Shown here piece by piece: positions 28,751 to 37,829 of a stretch of 64,000 bases of DNA. The stretch is taken from assembly GCF_004348825.1 (NCBI RefSeq), contig NZ_SMJU01000004.1:326759-390758 (forward strand). The letters are read 5' to 3'. The DNA is from Arundinibacter roseus. Lineage in GTDB: Bacteria; Bacteroidota; Bacteroidia; Cytophagales; Spirosomataceae. The position numbers were made by a program, and so were the translations under genes. Under the pieces are notes generated by a model. The model did no database searches. It was not told where the DNA came from and worked only from the letters and a program-made list of their open reading frames with translations. Positions within the stretch are counted from its first letter, which is position 1, and each line of letters opens with the position of its first letter.

Positions 28751-29200
28751 ATGGAGAATCAAGAACTAGTAAACGAGAAAATTGCCCAAAATCCGGGTCT
28801 CATGGAATATGCCCACACGGCAGGTGGCGCGGTCATTCGCCCCGAGGACATGGGAAAAGTCAAAAGTCGCTCTTTGTTGGCGATGCGTCAGCAAACCGAT
28901 ATTCAGCTGGCTCAATTGTACAAACAAATGCAGCTTTTGGCTGAACAGGCCAACCATATCAAAAACCGGGTGGAGGTGTCTGAGCGCATTTATTCGGCGC
29001 AGATGAGTTTTGAACCTGTGGTTGGTGAGTCTTATTTTTTATATGAAAAACACGATGGCTGCGATGTGCTTTCGCTGGTCGCACCCGCAGAATGGGGACG
29101 CAAACGTCCGTTCAAAACCTGCCTTGCCCGCGTACGAATGCTGGCAGATCATACCTGGGAGGTGGAGAATCTGGAAGATTTCGCCCCGGCGGATGCCTGA
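28751..29200 (+). CDS. DUF2452 (C1orf50-like) protein
   Basis: This 149-residue cytoplasmic protein matches the DUF2452 family, whose eukaryotic relative is C1orf50. Recognisable segments are the helical LYKQMQLLAEQANHIKNRV and the conserved SERIYSAQMSFEPVVGESYFLY, then LSLVAPAEWG. Function is unknown across the family. It is first in a run of closely spaced plus-strand genes (DUF2452, EVE, unknown secreted, methyltransferase). The start is supported by the promoter-like pair just upstream. An alternative longer EVE reading frame overlaps its 3' end, but that overlap is not needed. Confidence 0.8.
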   Translation: MENQELVNEKIAQNPGLMEYAHTAGGAVIRPEDMGKVKSRSLLAMRQQTDIQLAQLYKQMQLLAEQANHIKNRVEVSERIYSAQMSFEPVVGESYFLYEKHDGCDVLSLVAPAEWGRKRPFKTCLARVRMLADHTWEVENLEDFAPADA

Positions 29201-29265
29201 TTGAGATTCAGAATTTTGTTACTTGCAGGAAAATTACCCCTATACAAACCCGCCGATTGAGTCAA

Positions 29266-29673
29266 ATGAACTACTGGATTGTAAAATCTGAACCCTTCAA
29301 ATATTCGTGGGATCACTTCGTTAAGGAAAAGCGCAGCGTTTGGGATGGCGTTCGGAACTATCAGGCCCGCAACAATCTGATGGCTATGAAAGAAAATGAT
29401 CTCGTCCTTTTTTACCACAGCAATGAAGGTAAAGAGGTTGTAGGATTGGCCAAAGTGGTTCGGGAACATTATCCGGATCCTACCACAGACGATAGCCGAT
29501 GGGTCGTTGTAGAGCTTGAACCCGTCGAGAAATTTCCTAAAACTGTACCGTTGGCCCGTCTGAAAACGGATGAGCGCTTCCAGAATCTCTCCCTGATTCG
29601 TCAGTCACGCTTGTCAGTCCTTCCAATTCGGCCCGAAGAATTTGATTTAATCGTAGGATTAGCCCATGACTAA
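29266..29673 (+). CDS. EVE domain-containing protein
   Basis: This 135-residue single-domain protein belongs to the EVE (PUA-like) family related to human THYN1. The start motif MNYWIVKSEPFKYSWDHF, the WDGVRNYQARNNL segment and FYHSNEGKEVVG are characteristic. EVE domains bind modified bases in DNA or RNA, with proposed roles in sensing modified cytosine or RNA. The longer open frame begins at 29092, but family alignment from memory strongly favours the ATG at 29266. It overlaps the next gene by eight bases. Confidence 0.9.
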   Translation: MNYWIVKSEPFKYSWDHFVKEKRSVWDGVRNYQARNNLMAMKENDLVLFYHSNEGKEVVGLAKVVREHYPDPTTDDSRWVVVELEPVEKFPKTVPLARLKTDERFQNLSLIRQSRLSVLPIRPEEFDLIVGLAHD

Positions 29674-31255
29674 CAAGGTAATTCGAAGAGCATTCATTTT
29701 GCTAATGATGCTTCCTTATTTTTGCACCACTACTTTTGCCCAAAAACCTACCCGAGTTGAACTCGCGTTGCCTGCCAATAGCGAAACTTATCAGGCTGTA
29801 CCTATGGGTAACAAAGGCGTGTTGCTCATTTCACAAACAAGCCGCAGCTCTTACAATGTACAACGCTTTGATACCAATCTCGAACGTGTGTGGTCTATTG
29901 ATGGCACGATTGAGGCAGGTTTGGACTATGTGACTTCTACCTACGATGGCCGTTCAGTATTTTTACTGTTTAGCCGCTACCGTAGTTCGACCTACCAAAT
30001 CGTGAAAGTAAATATAGGTCCGGGTTTTGTGGAGACCTTTACCATTAATACCCTTGATCGGTTTCAGATTACGGATTTCAAGACCCTTGGCTATTCTATG
30101 TTTATGGCCGGGACGGTTCGGGAGGAGCCTATTTTGATTCATACCAATCTTTCTACGCTTCAAACCAAGGTTTTACCTTCCGCCATCAAGGGCTCCAATG
30201 CAATTCAATCCATCGAAATTGACACGACTCATCAGCTGGTCAATGTTAGCTTTGCGGTTAAAAGAGGAAAACAAATCCGCATTGTGGCCCATTCCTATGA
30301 CGAAAGCGGTCAGCTTTTTTCACAAATCATGGTTGAACCCGAAGACGACTACACGTTGCTAAACGGTCGATTGCAGGTACTGAACGAGACTACGAAATTA
30401 ATGATCGGGACCTACGGCTATCGCAACATGCAGTCCTCCACCAACACGGCTTCGCAGGGGTTGTTCATTACAAAAATTGTGGATGATGAAGTTGTTTTTA
30501 CGCGCTATCATAGCTTTACTGATTTCGCAAATTTCTTCACCTTTATGAATGACCGTCAGCAGGAAAAAATGGAACGTCGGATCAAAAAGAAAAAAGAAAC
30601 CGGAGGTGACCTTAAATTAAATTACCGATTGCTGGTTCACGATATAATTCAAAAAGACAATCAGTTTATCCTGGTCTCCGAAGCTTTTTATCCCGAATAC
30701 AGGACCAATAACTCCAACCTGATGGGGGTGAATTCTTTTTACGGCAATCCCTTTCTTTTCGGTTCTCCTTTTATCGGCGGGCTATATAACCCCTGGCTTT
30801 GGAATCCGCTGTATGGCTCACGAGGTGGATTTAATAATCAGATTTTTGACGGTTTCGTATATACTCATGCTATTGTCGTAGGATTTGATCAGGAAGGTCA
30901 GCTAATTTGGGATAACAGCATTAATTTTGAGAATGTAAAGAGCATGGAGTTGAAAGAAAAAGTGAACGTACAACTTTCTGAACAAGGCCGTACTCAACTT
31001 GTTTACAGCCACGAGGGAGCTATTCGAACCAAGATCATAAAAGAAAACTCCGTAGTTGATGTCGACCGAAAGGTAGATTTACCAACAGGTTTTCAGGGAG
31101 ATAAAGTCAGGAAAACGAGTACTGACGACGTAGAATATTGGTACAATAACTACTACCTGGCCTGGGGAACCCAAAAAATTGTAAATGCTGCCACCGGAGA
31201 TGACCAAAGCCGTGGCCGCAGAAATGTCTTTTATTTGAACAAAATCACTTTCTGA
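29666..31255 (+). CDS. Secreted hypothetical protein with an aromatic/Gly/Asn-rich insert
   Basis: I do not recognise this 529-residue protein. A signal peptide ends after TTTFAQ (about residue 25). The body looks like a beta-propeller or beta-rich surface protein, with repeated short strands such as DGRSVFLLFSRYRSS and KLMIGTYGYRN. A basic segment (MERRIKKKKET, about 312) precedes an unusual stretch (about 355-395) rich in Asn, Gly, Phe, Trp, Tyr and Pro, containing NPFLFGSPFIGG and NPWLWNPLYG. It is probably periplasmic or on the outer membrane. It overlaps the EVE gene by eight bases and lies three bases before the methyltransferase gene, so all are likely one operon. Confidence 0.75.
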   Translation: MTNKVIRRAFILLMMLPYFCTTTFAQKPTRVELALPANSETYQAVPMGNKGVLLISQTSRSSYNVQRFDTNLERVWSIDGTIEAGLDYVTSTYDGRSVFLLFSRYRSSTYQIVKVNIGPGFVETFTINTLDRFQITDFKTLGYSMFMAGTVREEPILIHTNLSTLQTKVLPSAIKGSNAIQSIEIDTTHQLVNVSFAVKRGKQIRIVAHSYDESGQLFSQIMVEPEDDYTLLNGRLQVLNETTKLMIGTYGYRNMQSSTNTASQGLFITKIVDDEVVFTRYHSFTDFANFFTFMNDRQQEKMERRIKKKKETGGDLKLNYRLLVHDIIQKDNQFILVSEAFYPEYRTNNSNLMGVNSFYGNPFLFGSPFIGGLYNPWLWNPLYGSRGGFNNQIFDGFVYTHAIVVGFDQEGQLIWDNSINFENVKSMELKEKVNVQLSEQGRTQLVYSHEGAIRTKIIKENSVVDVDRKVDLPTGFQGDKVRKTSTDDVEYWYNNYYLAWGTQKIVNAATGDDQSRGRRNVFYLNKITF

Positions 31256-31257
31256 AC

Positions 31258-32148
31258 TTGATTCTTCTAACCCCTACCCAACATTCCGAATACGAACTTA
31301 TTGATTCAGGAGCCTACGAAAAATTAGAGCGGTTTGGTCCCTATATTCTTGCCCGCCCTGAACCACAGGCTATTTGGGACAAAACTCTCACGGACAGCGA
31401 ATGGGACAAAAGAGCGCATGCTGTGTTTCGACGAGACAAAGGCTCTCAGGAAAAAGGACAATGGATTGTAAAGAAAGAAATTCCTGATCGGTGGAATTTT
31501 CACTATAAAACCTCAGAATTGAACCTAACCGCAAGACTGGCCTTGTCTTCGTTCAAGCATGTGGGTTTGTTTCCTGAGCAAGCAGTCAACTGGGATTTTA
31601 TTGCGACAAAACTACGGGCTATGCCGGTAGAAAAACCAACAGTACTTAATTTGTTTGCGTATACCGGCATGGCGTCATTGGCTGCCAAAGCGAGTGGCGC
31701 TGACATTACCCACGTTGATTCGGTCAAACAAGTGATCAGCTGGTCACGGGATAATATGGAGTTGAGTGGCCTGAAAGACGTTCGTTGGGTGGTTGAAGAT
31801 GCCATGAAATTTGTTAAAAGAGAAGTTCGTCGAGGAAAAAAATACAATGGGCTGATTCTTGATCCACCGGCGTACGGACGTGGCCCCGATGGCGAAAAAT
31901 GGTTATTGGAAGAACAACTCAATGAACTCCTGAGCCTGTGTGCATTGCTGCTCGAAAAAGACAATTATTTTTTGGTCATCAATTTATATTCACTGGGATT
32001 CTCTTCTTTGATTGTCGATAATCTCATGAATAGCCACTTCAAGGGAGCAAAGAACTACGAGTCCGGCGAATTATATCTTTCTGATTCTTTTCAGAAAAAG
32101 CTCCCACTTGGAGTATTTTCACGATTTTCGGACGTGGATGTACAATAA
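31258..32148 (+). CDS. RlmI-like class I SAM-dependent methyltransferase
   Basis: This 296-residue enzyme matches the RlmI/RlmK group, which methylates 23S rRNA or a similar RNA using S-adenosylmethionine. The SAM-binding motif NLFAYTGMASLAA and the acidic strand motif (THVDSVKQ) are in place. The catalytic-loop motif LDPPAYGRG is of the kind found in 5-methylcytosine and N-methyl RNA enzymes. The best start is a TTG at 31258, two bases after the previous stop; no in-frame ATG precedes the conserved TPTQHSEYELIDSG. The PUA domain of E. coli RlmI is absent. The target base is unknown. Confidence 0.85.
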   Translation: MILLTPTQHSEYELIDSGAYEKLERFGPYILARPEPQAIWDKTLTDSEWDKRAHAVFRRDKGSQEKGQWIVKKEIPDRWNFHYKTSELNLTARLALSSFKHVGLFPEQAVNWDFIATKLRAMPVEKPTVLNLFAYTGMASLAAKASGADITHVDSVKQVISWSRDNMELSGLKDVRWVVEDAMKFVKREVRRGKKYNGLILDPPAYGRGPDGEKWLLEEQLNELLSLCALLLEKDNYFLVINLYSLGFSSLIVDNLMNSHFKGAKNYESGELYLSDSFQKKLPLGVFSRFSDVDVQ

Positions 32149-32214
32149 ATTCGAGATATATGTCCAATTTTGTGTACCCGAAAGGTTGAAGAATTAAATA
32201 CCTTTCCCGGAACA

Positions 32215-33423
32215 ATGTTAAGAATCACAAACAACCGTATACTTACTTCTCTTGGCCTGCTACTGCTCGTTACCTGCATAGCCTGTCAGAACGACCTCCG
32301 AACCGAAACACGGATTCCGCCCGTTCCGACAGCTATTGATCCAGAAAAGTGGCAGAATACGGCCATAGAGGCCCTTACAAATCTTATTCGCAGACGTATA
32401 GATACCGACAATAATTTATACAAAAGGGCAAAAATTTATTTGGCACAGGAAAAATATTCACAGGCAGAAACAGATATTAATCAGGCCATAAGCCTGAAAG
32501 ATAATACGGCAGACTACTACCTGCTCCGCGGTAAGATTCTTATGGAGCTGGACAAAACTGATTTGGCACTTGCCGACGCTCAGCGCGCCGAAGGTTTGCA
32601 GAAAGATACGCCCGAACTGTACATATTGCTTGCTGACATCCTTCAGGAAAAAAAGCAATACAAGGAATCTATTCAATATTTAAAAACTGCCATGCAAATG
32701 GCTCCTTACGAAAGCAATGCCTATTTTGTACAGGGTATGCTTCAAAGCCGCATGGCCGATACTACAGCGGGAATTCAAAGCCTGCGGTATGCACTGGTAT
32801 TAAACCCTAAACTACTGAGAGCCTACAACCAATTGAGCAATGTTTATACTCGGCTTGGGGATATTCAGAACGCATTGTACTTTAATGAATTAGCTATAAA
32901 AAGATATCCTTCCAAAGCCATTTTGCACCTGGATCGCGGGAAGATTTATCAAAAAACAATGCACCTTGATAGTGCAGTTTATAGCTTTAAAAAGGCGGTT
33001 GCACTGGAACCAACCCTTGTTGAAGCACAGGCCGAAATTGGCCATATTTACTTCAAATGGAAAAGTTATTATACTTCCCTGAAGGCCTACGAAAATGTCC
33101 TGAAATATCAGCCTGACTATCCGCAAATTCAGTACCTGATAGGATTAAGCTATGAAAAATTGGGTAATGACGAAAAAGCTACGGAGTTTTACACCCTGGA
33201 AAGTCAGCGAAATCCGGAGAATCGACTGGCAATGGCGGGCCTTTGGCGCATTGAAAACCGAAAATTGAATCGCTATAATCCTGGCAGTATTTTTGCCAAG
33301 AGTCCAGAGGTTCAGGCAGTTCCGAGAACATTAGATACTTCCAGAATTACGATAAAAACCATACAGCCCCGACGAACCATTCAGCTTGGGTCTGATTCAA
33401 CCAGAAAAATTACCATAAAATAG
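32215..33423 (+). CDS. TPR-repeat lipoprotein
   Basis: This 402-residue protein begins with a lipoprotein-type signal peptide ([10 protein letters not shown], lipidated Cys near residue 21, with an imperfect lipobox). At least six tetratricopeptide repeats follow (about 60-340), for example [21 protein letters not shown] basic tail rich in Arg and Thr closes it. TPR arrays hold protein complexes together; partners are unknown. A longer ORF begins at a TTG at 32170, but the ATG at 32215 gives the proper signal peptide. It is 34 bases upstream of thrS and may be co-transcribed. Confidence 0.82.
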   Translation: MLRITNNRILTSLGLLLLVTCIACQNDLRTETRIPPVPTAIDPEKWQNTAIEALTNLIRRRIDTDNNLYKRAKIYLAQEKYSQAETDINQAISLKDNTADYYLLRGKILMELDKTDLALADAQRAEGLQKDTPELYILLADILQEKKQYKESIQYLKTAMQMAPYESNAYFVQGMLQSRMADTTAGIQSLRYALVLNPKLLRAYNQLSNVYTRLGDIQNALYFNELAIKRYPSKAILHLDRGKIYQKTMHLDSAVYSFKKAVALEPTLVEAQAEIGHIYFKWKSYYTSLKAYENVLKYQPDYPQIQYLIGLSYEKLGNDEKATEFYTLESQRNPENRLAMAGLWRIENRKLNRYNPGSIFAKSPEVQAVPRTLDTSRITIKTIQPRRTIQLGSDSTRKITIK

Positions 33424-33457
33424 ACCATACACGTGTCAAAAATTATTTACCGATTGC

Positions 33458-35413
33458 ATGAGTGACCAACCAATAATCAAAATTAGCCTGCCTGATGGCT
33501 CGGTTAGAGAATATCCCAAAGGAGTTACCGGACATCAAATCGCTTTCAGTATCAGCGAGGGCCTTGCCCGAAATGTATTAGCAGCCAAAGTGAACGGCGA
33601 GGTATGGGACTCTTCCCGCCCGATTGAAGCCGATGCCACCGTTACGCTTCTTACCTGGAATGACCCCGAGGGAAAAGCAACCTTCTGGCACTCGTCTGCA
33701 CACTTATTGGCCGAGGCGCTCGAAGCGCTGTATCCTGGGGTAAAATTTGGTACGGGACCTTCGCTCGAAAAAGGGTTTTACTACGATGTAGATTTAGGTG
33801 GTCAGGCTTTATCAATGGAAGATTTTGCCGCAATTGAAGCCAAAATGCAGGAACTCGCCCGCGGGAAAAATCAGTACCTTCGGCAACCGATCAGCAAGGC
33901 TGATGCCATCTCTTTTTTTACGGAAAAAGGTGATGAATATAAACTTGAATTGATTGATGGCCTGGAAGATGGTCAGATCACGTTTTATACCCAAGGCAAC
34001 TTTACAGATTTGTGCCGGGGACCGCATATTCCCAATACAGGGATAATTAAAGCCATAAAACTCACCAATATTGCAGGTGCCTATTGGAGAAACAATCAGG
34101 AAAACAAAATGCTTACCCGGATTTACGGGATCACTTTTCCAAAGCAAAAAGAACTGGAAGAGCACCTGCATCAGGTGGAAGAAGCAAAAAAACGCGACCA
34201 CCGAAAATTGGGCAAAGAACTTGAACTCTTTGCTTTTTCTGAAAAAGTAGGGCAAGGCTTGCCCTTATGGCTACCCAAAGGTGCAATGCTTCGCGAGCGC
34301 CTGGAAAGTTTTCTTAAAAAAGCTCAGTTGAAAGCAGGGTACCTGCCCGTTGTTACGCCGCATATTGGAAGTAAGGCGCTTTATGTCACGTCCGGACACT
34401 GGGAGAAATATGGCAAGGACTCATTTCAGCCTATAAAAACCCCCGATGAGGATGAGGAATTTATGCTTAAACCCATGAACTGTCCGCATCACTGCGAAAT
34501 TTATAAGACCAAACCCCGATCCTATCGGGATTTACCACTTCGCCTTGCTGAATTTGGTACAGTGTACCGCTACGAGCAAAGTGGAGAATTGCACGGATTA
34601 ACCCGAGTGCGAGGATTTACACAGGATGACGCCCATATTTTTTGTCGGACCGATCAGGTAAAGGAAGAATTTCTGCGGGTAATTGACCTCGTTTTGTATG
34701 TATTCAAAACCCTGGGCTTTAACGATTACAGTGCGCAAATATCCCTGCGTGACCCTGAAAACAAAGCCAAGTATATCGGTACGGATGAAGATTGGGAAAA
34801 AGCAGAAAGCGCAATCATCGAAGCCTCTGCCGAACGAGGCCTGGCAACCGTAACCGAATTGGGTGAAGCTGCATTTTACGGTCCAAAACTGGACTTCATG
34901 GTTCGTGATGCGTTGGGTCGAAAATGGCAGTTAGGAACGATTCAGGTTGATTATCAACTTCCTCAGCGCTTTAATCTCGAATATATCGGTTCGGACAATC
35001 AGAAACACCAACCGGTCATGATTCACCGGGCCCCTTTTGGTTCTATGGAACGGTTTATTGCTATTCTGATAGAAAATACCGCCGGTCAGTTCCCGCTTTG
35101 GCTATCACCGGATCAAATTGTGATCCTGCCGATTTCTGAAAAATATGCAGATTATGCCGAAGAAGTCTTCTTTACTTTGCAGGATCAGGACATTCGGGGT
35201 TTTGTGGATCATCGGGATGAAAAAATTGGCCGGAAGATTCGGGATGCCGAAGTAACTAAGGTACCTTTCATGCTTATTGTTGGAGAAAAAGAGCAAAGTG
35301 AGCAACTCGTGTCGATTCGCCGGAAAGGTGAAGGAGATCTGGGTTCTATGAAAGTGGAAGATTTTATTGTCTTTTTTCAGAAAGAAATAAAAAATAATTT
35401 GACAAGTTTCTAA
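33458..35413 (+). CDS. thrS: Threonyl-tRNA synthetase
   Basis: This class II synthetase charges tRNA-Thr. The 651 residues contain an N-terminal TGS domain (about 1-65), an editing domain with the [11 protein letters not shown] motif (about 75), and the catalytic core with [10 protein letters not shown] (zinc-ligand Cys). The class II motif 2 is near [19 protein letters not shown], motif 3 is [11 protein letters not shown], and an anticodon-binding domain comes last (about 540-645). It precedes infC-rpmI-rplT, the common thrS-infC-rpmI-rplT order. A weak hairpin at 35433 may end its transcript or attenuate read-through. Confidence 0.97.
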   Translation: MSDQPIIKISLPDGSVREYPKGVTGHQIAFSISEGLARNVLAAKVNGEVWDSSRPIEADATVTLLTWNDPEGKATFWHSSAHLLAEALEALYPGVKFGTGPSLEKGFYYDVDLGGQALSMEDFAAIEAKMQELARGKNQYLRQPISKADAISFFTEKGDEYKLELIDGLEDGQITFYTQGNFTDLCRGPHIPNTGIIKAIKLTNIAGAYWRNNQENKMLTRIYGITFPKQKELEEHLHQVEEAKKRDHRKLGKELELFAFSEKVGQGLPLWLPKGAMLRERLESFLKKAQLKAGYLPVVTPHIGSKALYVTSGHWEKYGKDSFQPIKTPDEDEEFMLKPMNCPHHCEIYKTKPRSYRDLPLRLAEFGTVYRYEQSGELHGLTRVRGFTQDDAHIFCRTDQVKEEFLRVIDLVLYVFKTLGFNDYSAQISLRDPENKAKYIGTDEDWEKAESAIIEASAERGLATVTELGEAAFYGPKLDFMVRDALGRKWQLGTIQVDYQLPQRFNLEYIGSDNQKHQPVMIHRAPFGSMERFIAILIENTAGQFPLWLSPDQIVILPISEKYADYAEEVFFTLQDQDIRGFVDHRDEKIGRKIRDAEVTKVPFMLIVGEKEQSEQLVSIRRKGEGDLGSMKVEDFIVFFQKEIKNNLTSF

Positions 35414-35432
35414 TTTCTTACTATAATTATTG

Positions 35433-35470
35433 GAAACAGGCACTATTCTTTTATTAATCCTGTTTCTTTT
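35433..35470 (+). terminator. Possible weak terminator after thrS
   Basis: An 8-bp stem (GAAACAGG / CCTGTTTC) with an 18-base loop is followed by TTTT. It is AT-rich, with a long loop, so it may be partial. Confidence 0.4.
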
Positions 35471-35480
35471 ACTAGCTTTT

Positions 35481-35488
35481 TAGCTTTA
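35481..35488 (+). promoter_or_regulatory. Possible -7 box of infC (TAGCTTTA)
   Basis: TAGCTTTA matches TAnnTTTG at seven of eight positions, 29 bases before the infC ATG. There is no good -33 TTG, so support is weak. Confidence 0.25.
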
Positions 35489-35517
35489 AACCTCATTGTT
35501 TTACAAATTAACACCAT

Positions 35518-36069
35518 ATGGCATTAAGACCCCCGCGCGGCAGATTTAAAGTACCCGAAGAACCTTATCGTATTAATGAACGGATAACCGCCCGGCAGGT
35601 CCGGTTGGTTGGGGAAAATGTAGAACCTGGCATTTTTGATATTAACAAAGCCCGGGCAATTGCAGAATCCCAAAGTCTTGACCTTGTTGAGATTGCACCG
35701 ACCGCTACACCGCCCGTGTGTAAAGTAGTCGATTACTCGAAATTCAAGTATGAGCAAAAGAAAAAGCAGAAGGAAATAAAAGCCAAAGCTCAGAAGGTTG
35801 TCATCAAAGAAATTCGATTCGGCCCCAATACTGATGATCATGATTTTGACTTTAAGTTAAAACATGCCATTAGTTTTCTTAAAGAAGGCGCCAAAGTAAA
35901 AGCCTATGTTCACTTCGTGGGTAGAACAATCGTCTTTAAAGAAAGAGGAGTAAACCTGTTGAAGAAATTTTCTGAAGCCCTTGCTGATTATGGCAAGCTG
36001 GAAATGGAACCAAAACTCGAAGGCAAGCGAATGACCATCATTTTGGCTCCGCTTCCTCCTAAAAAATAA
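35518..36069 (+). CDS. infC: Translation initiation factor IF-3
   Basis: IF-3 binds the 30S subunit, discriminates the start codon and initiator tRNA, and prevents premature subunit joining. The 183-residue protein has the N-domain ([20 protein letters not shown]), the lysine-rich linker helix ([14 protein letters not shown], about 78-92) and the C-domain. The start is a plain ATG preceded by ACCAT. The rare AUU start used for autoregulation in enterobacteria is not present, so that control mode is unlikely here. Unusually, it is separated from rpmI by a terminator and a new promoter. Confidence 0.97.
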   Translation: MALRPPRGRFKVPEEPYRINERITARQVRLVGENVEPGIFDINKARAIAESQSLDLVEIAPTATPPVCKVVDYSKFKYEQKKKQKEIKAKAQKVVIKEIRFGPNTDDHDFDFKLKHAISFLKEGAKVKAYVHFVGRTIVFKERGVNLLKKFSEALADYGKLEMEPKLEGKRMTIILAPLPPKK

Positions 36070-36085
36070 ATAATAACCTATCCTG

Positions 36086-36129
36086 AAATCCTGTGTAGAT
36101 GGAAAGCATCCGCACAGGATTTTTATTTT
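36086..36129 (+). terminator. Terminator between infC and rpmI
   Basis: A 10-bp stem (AAATCCTGTG / CACAGGATTT) with a 17-base loop is followed by a T-rich tract (TTATTTTT). It separates infC from rpmI. Confidence 0.75.
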
Positions 36130-36143
36130 TACCCAAATCATCG

Positions 36144-36151
36144 TATTTTTG
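36144..36151 (+). promoter_or_regulatory. Probable -7 box of rpmI promoter (TATTTTTG)
   Basis: This is an exact TAnnTTTG match, TATTTTTG, in the same context (TATTTTTGCG) as the prs box. It lies 40 bases before the rpmI ATG and just after a terminator, which suggests rpmI-rplT has its own transcript. Confidence 0.5.
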
Positions 36152-36191
36152 CGGGCTGTTCAATTTTTTAACTAATTATAGACATTCAATC

Positions 36192-36389
36192 ATGCCTAAA
36201 ATGAAGACAAATTCGGGCGCCAAAAAGCGATTCAAGCTTACCGGCACCGGAAAAATCAAACGGAAGCACGCATTTCATAGCCACATCCTGACCAAAAAAT
36301 CAACCAAGCGCAAACGCAATCTGGTGAAAACAGGTCTGGTAGATGTGACCAACGAAACCCGCATTCTTTCCCTGCTGGCAATGAATTAA
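36192..36389 (+). CDS. rpmI: 50S ribosomal protein bL35
   Basis: This 65-residue highly basic ribosomal protein begins [20 protein letters not shown], the family signature. A longer frame opens at 36099, but it would place the terminator and promoter inside the gene. The ATG at 36192 gives exactly the usual length. It is co-transcribed with rplT downstream. Confidence 0.96.
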   Translation: MPKMKTNSGAKKRFKLTGTGKIKRKHAFHSHILTKKSTKRKRNLVKTGLVDVTNETRILSLLAMN

Positions 36390-36429
36390 TTGCCACATGA
36401 GTACCCTTGGTTCAAGTTTCAACCCGATT

Positions 36430-36469
36430 GTCGGTTTATAAAGTCTGTACCGCTAAGGAAAGCACCGAC
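36430..36469 (+). promoter_or_regulatory. Possible structured leader between rpmI and rplT
   Basis: The 100-base gap between rpmI and rplT contains a closing stem GTCGGT (36430-36435) / ACCGAC (36464-36469), with a small inner GCT-AGC hairpin near 36452-36463. bL20 is an autoregulator that binds leader RNA in this operon in other bacteria. This structure could play the same role here, but that is inferred only. Confidence 0.3.
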
Positions 36470-36489
36470 CGTCAAAAAACAACAAAATT

Positions 36490-36834
36490 ATGCCTCGTTC
36501 AGTAAATCACGTTGCGTCGCGTGCAAGACGTAAAAAAATGTTAAAGATGGCCAAAGGATACTTTGGACGTCGCAAGAATGTTTGGACCGTAGCCAAAAAT
36601 GCGGTAGAAAAAGCGCTTGGCTATTCGTACATCGGTCGTAAACAGAAGAAAAGAAATTTCCGTGCCCTGTGGATTCAGCGTATCAACGCCGGTGCCCGTC
36701 AACACGGATTATCCTATTCTGCCTTTATGGGCAAAATTCATACGAGTGGAGTTGAGCTCAATCGGAAAGTTTTAGCCGATTTGGCCATGAACCACCCGGA
36801 AGCTTTTAAGGCAATTGTCGAAAAAGTTAAATAA
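36490..36834 (+). CDS. rplT: 50S ribosomal protein bL20
   Basis: This 114-residue protein is an early assembly factor of the 50S subunit, binding 23S rRNA, and in other bacteria it represses its own operon. The start [18 protein letters not shown] and the [16 protein letters not shown] segment are the family signatures. It follows rpmI after an unusually long 100-base gap (see the leader entry) and is ended by a strong UUCG-loop terminator. Confidence 0.97.
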   Translation: MPRSVNHVASRARRKKMLKMAKGYFGRRKNVWTVAKNAVEKALGYSYIGRKQKKRNFRALWIQRINAGARQHGLSYSAFMGKIHTSGVELNRKVLADLAMNHPEAFKAIVEKVK

Positions 36835-36842
36835 GAACAGCA

Positions 36843-36870
36843 ACCCTCACTTCGGTGAGGGTTTTTTTTT
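36843..36870 (+). terminator. Strong terminator after rplT
   Basis: An 8-bp perfect stem (ACCCTCAC / GTGAGGGT) capped by a TTCG tetraloop is followed by a long T-run. A textbook intrinsic terminator. Confidence 0.95.
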
Positions 36871-36950
36871 GACTGATTTTTGTGTGGGTGACTTTTGCAT
36901 TAATTTGTAGTCAAAAATTATAAAACTTCAACACTTAACCATTCTCTATC

Positions 36951-37568
36951 ATGCTAGAACAATTAATGGGGCTTATTCAGGATAATTCACAGGAAGCCAT
37001 CGTAAAAAATCCTGCCGTCCCAAACGAAAATAACAATGATGTCATGCAAACACTCCTGGGTTCTATTACCGGCGGTTTGCAGCAGGAAGCACAATCCGGA
37101 AATATGGGTGGGCTAATGGGACTGCTTTCCGGCAATGCTGTGAAAAATAACAGCGCCGGGCTGTTGAGCAATCCAATTGTATCAGGTATTGCAACAAATG
37201 CCATTTCAAGCATCATGTCAAAATTCGGAATTTCAAACTCTGCGGCAAGCGGAATCGTGGCGTCCGTTTTACCAGGCGTTTTGAGCGGACTTATCAGCAA
37301 AACCAGCAATCCAAACGATCAAAGTATAGATTTCAACGGAATTCTGGGAAGTCTCATGGGCGGAGGCGCCTCATCAGCTGCGCCTTCCTCAGGTTTTGAT
37401 TTTAACCAAATTGGCTACGCAATGGCTGATGGAAAGCTGGACATGAATGACCTCATGCGCATTGGCGGTAGCCTCATGGGCGGTGGCTCACAGGCACCGT
37501 CTCAACAACAAAGCGGCGGCGGACTGGATCTCGGAGGCCTGCTCGGTGGGCTTTTTGGAGGAAAATAA
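36951..37568 (+). CDS. DUF937 family protein
   Basis: This 205-residue protein fits DUF937, a family of unknown function. It opens with MLEQLMGLIQDNSQEAIVKNP and has a helical core with KFGISNSAASGIVASVLPGV. The rest is rich in Gly, Ser and Met (SLMGGG repeats, and GGLLGGLFGGK at the very end). There is no signal peptide or membrane helix. A possible weak promoter (TTAATTTG at 36900) lies upstream, and a perfect palindromic terminator follows, so it is a monocistronic unit. Confidence 0.8.
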   Translation: MLEQLMGLIQDNSQEAIVKNPAVPNENNNDVMQTLLGSITGGLQQEAQSGNMGGLMGLLSGNAVKNNSAGLLSNPIVSGIATNAISSIMSKFGISNSAASGIVASVLPGVLSGLISKTSNPNDQSIDFNGILGSLMGGGASSAAPSSGFDFNQIGYAMADGKLDMNDLMRIGGSLMGGGSQAPSQQQSGGGLDLGGLLGGLFGGK

Positions 37569-37590
37569 GTAGGCTACATATTTTTTAAGT

Positions 37591-37641
37591 AAAAAAGTCA
37601 GGGATAGCGATCACATGTGATCGCTATCCCTGACTTTTTTT
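37591..37641 (+). terminator. Perfect 50-bp palindromic terminator
   Basis: Bases 37591-37640 form a perfect inverted repeat of 25 + 25 with no spacer, centred on CATG. It begins with AAAAAAGTCAGGG and ends with CCCTGACTTTTTT. With A6 on the left and T7 on the right it could terminate in both directions. It lies between the co-directional DUF937 and dnaK genes. Confidence 0.9.
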
Positions 37642-37829
37642 GATGGACTTCTATAAAAAATGACATTTCTTGTACACAATCACGCATACAACAAAAAGTA
37701 ACGAGTCTGGTGAACCTCTACGTACAATATCTCTGTCAATTTGTCAGAAGTGGATCATAATTAAGAAACTGGTACAGGCTTTTTGACCAAAGGTATTATC
37801 TAATATAAAGTAACAAACGATTAATAAAA

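Noticed and set aside
29092-29265. N-terminal extension of the EVE protein
   Set aside because: The extra 58 residues overlap DUF2452 in another frame and are not part of the EVE family; the ATG at 29266 fits the conserved start MNYWIVKSEP.
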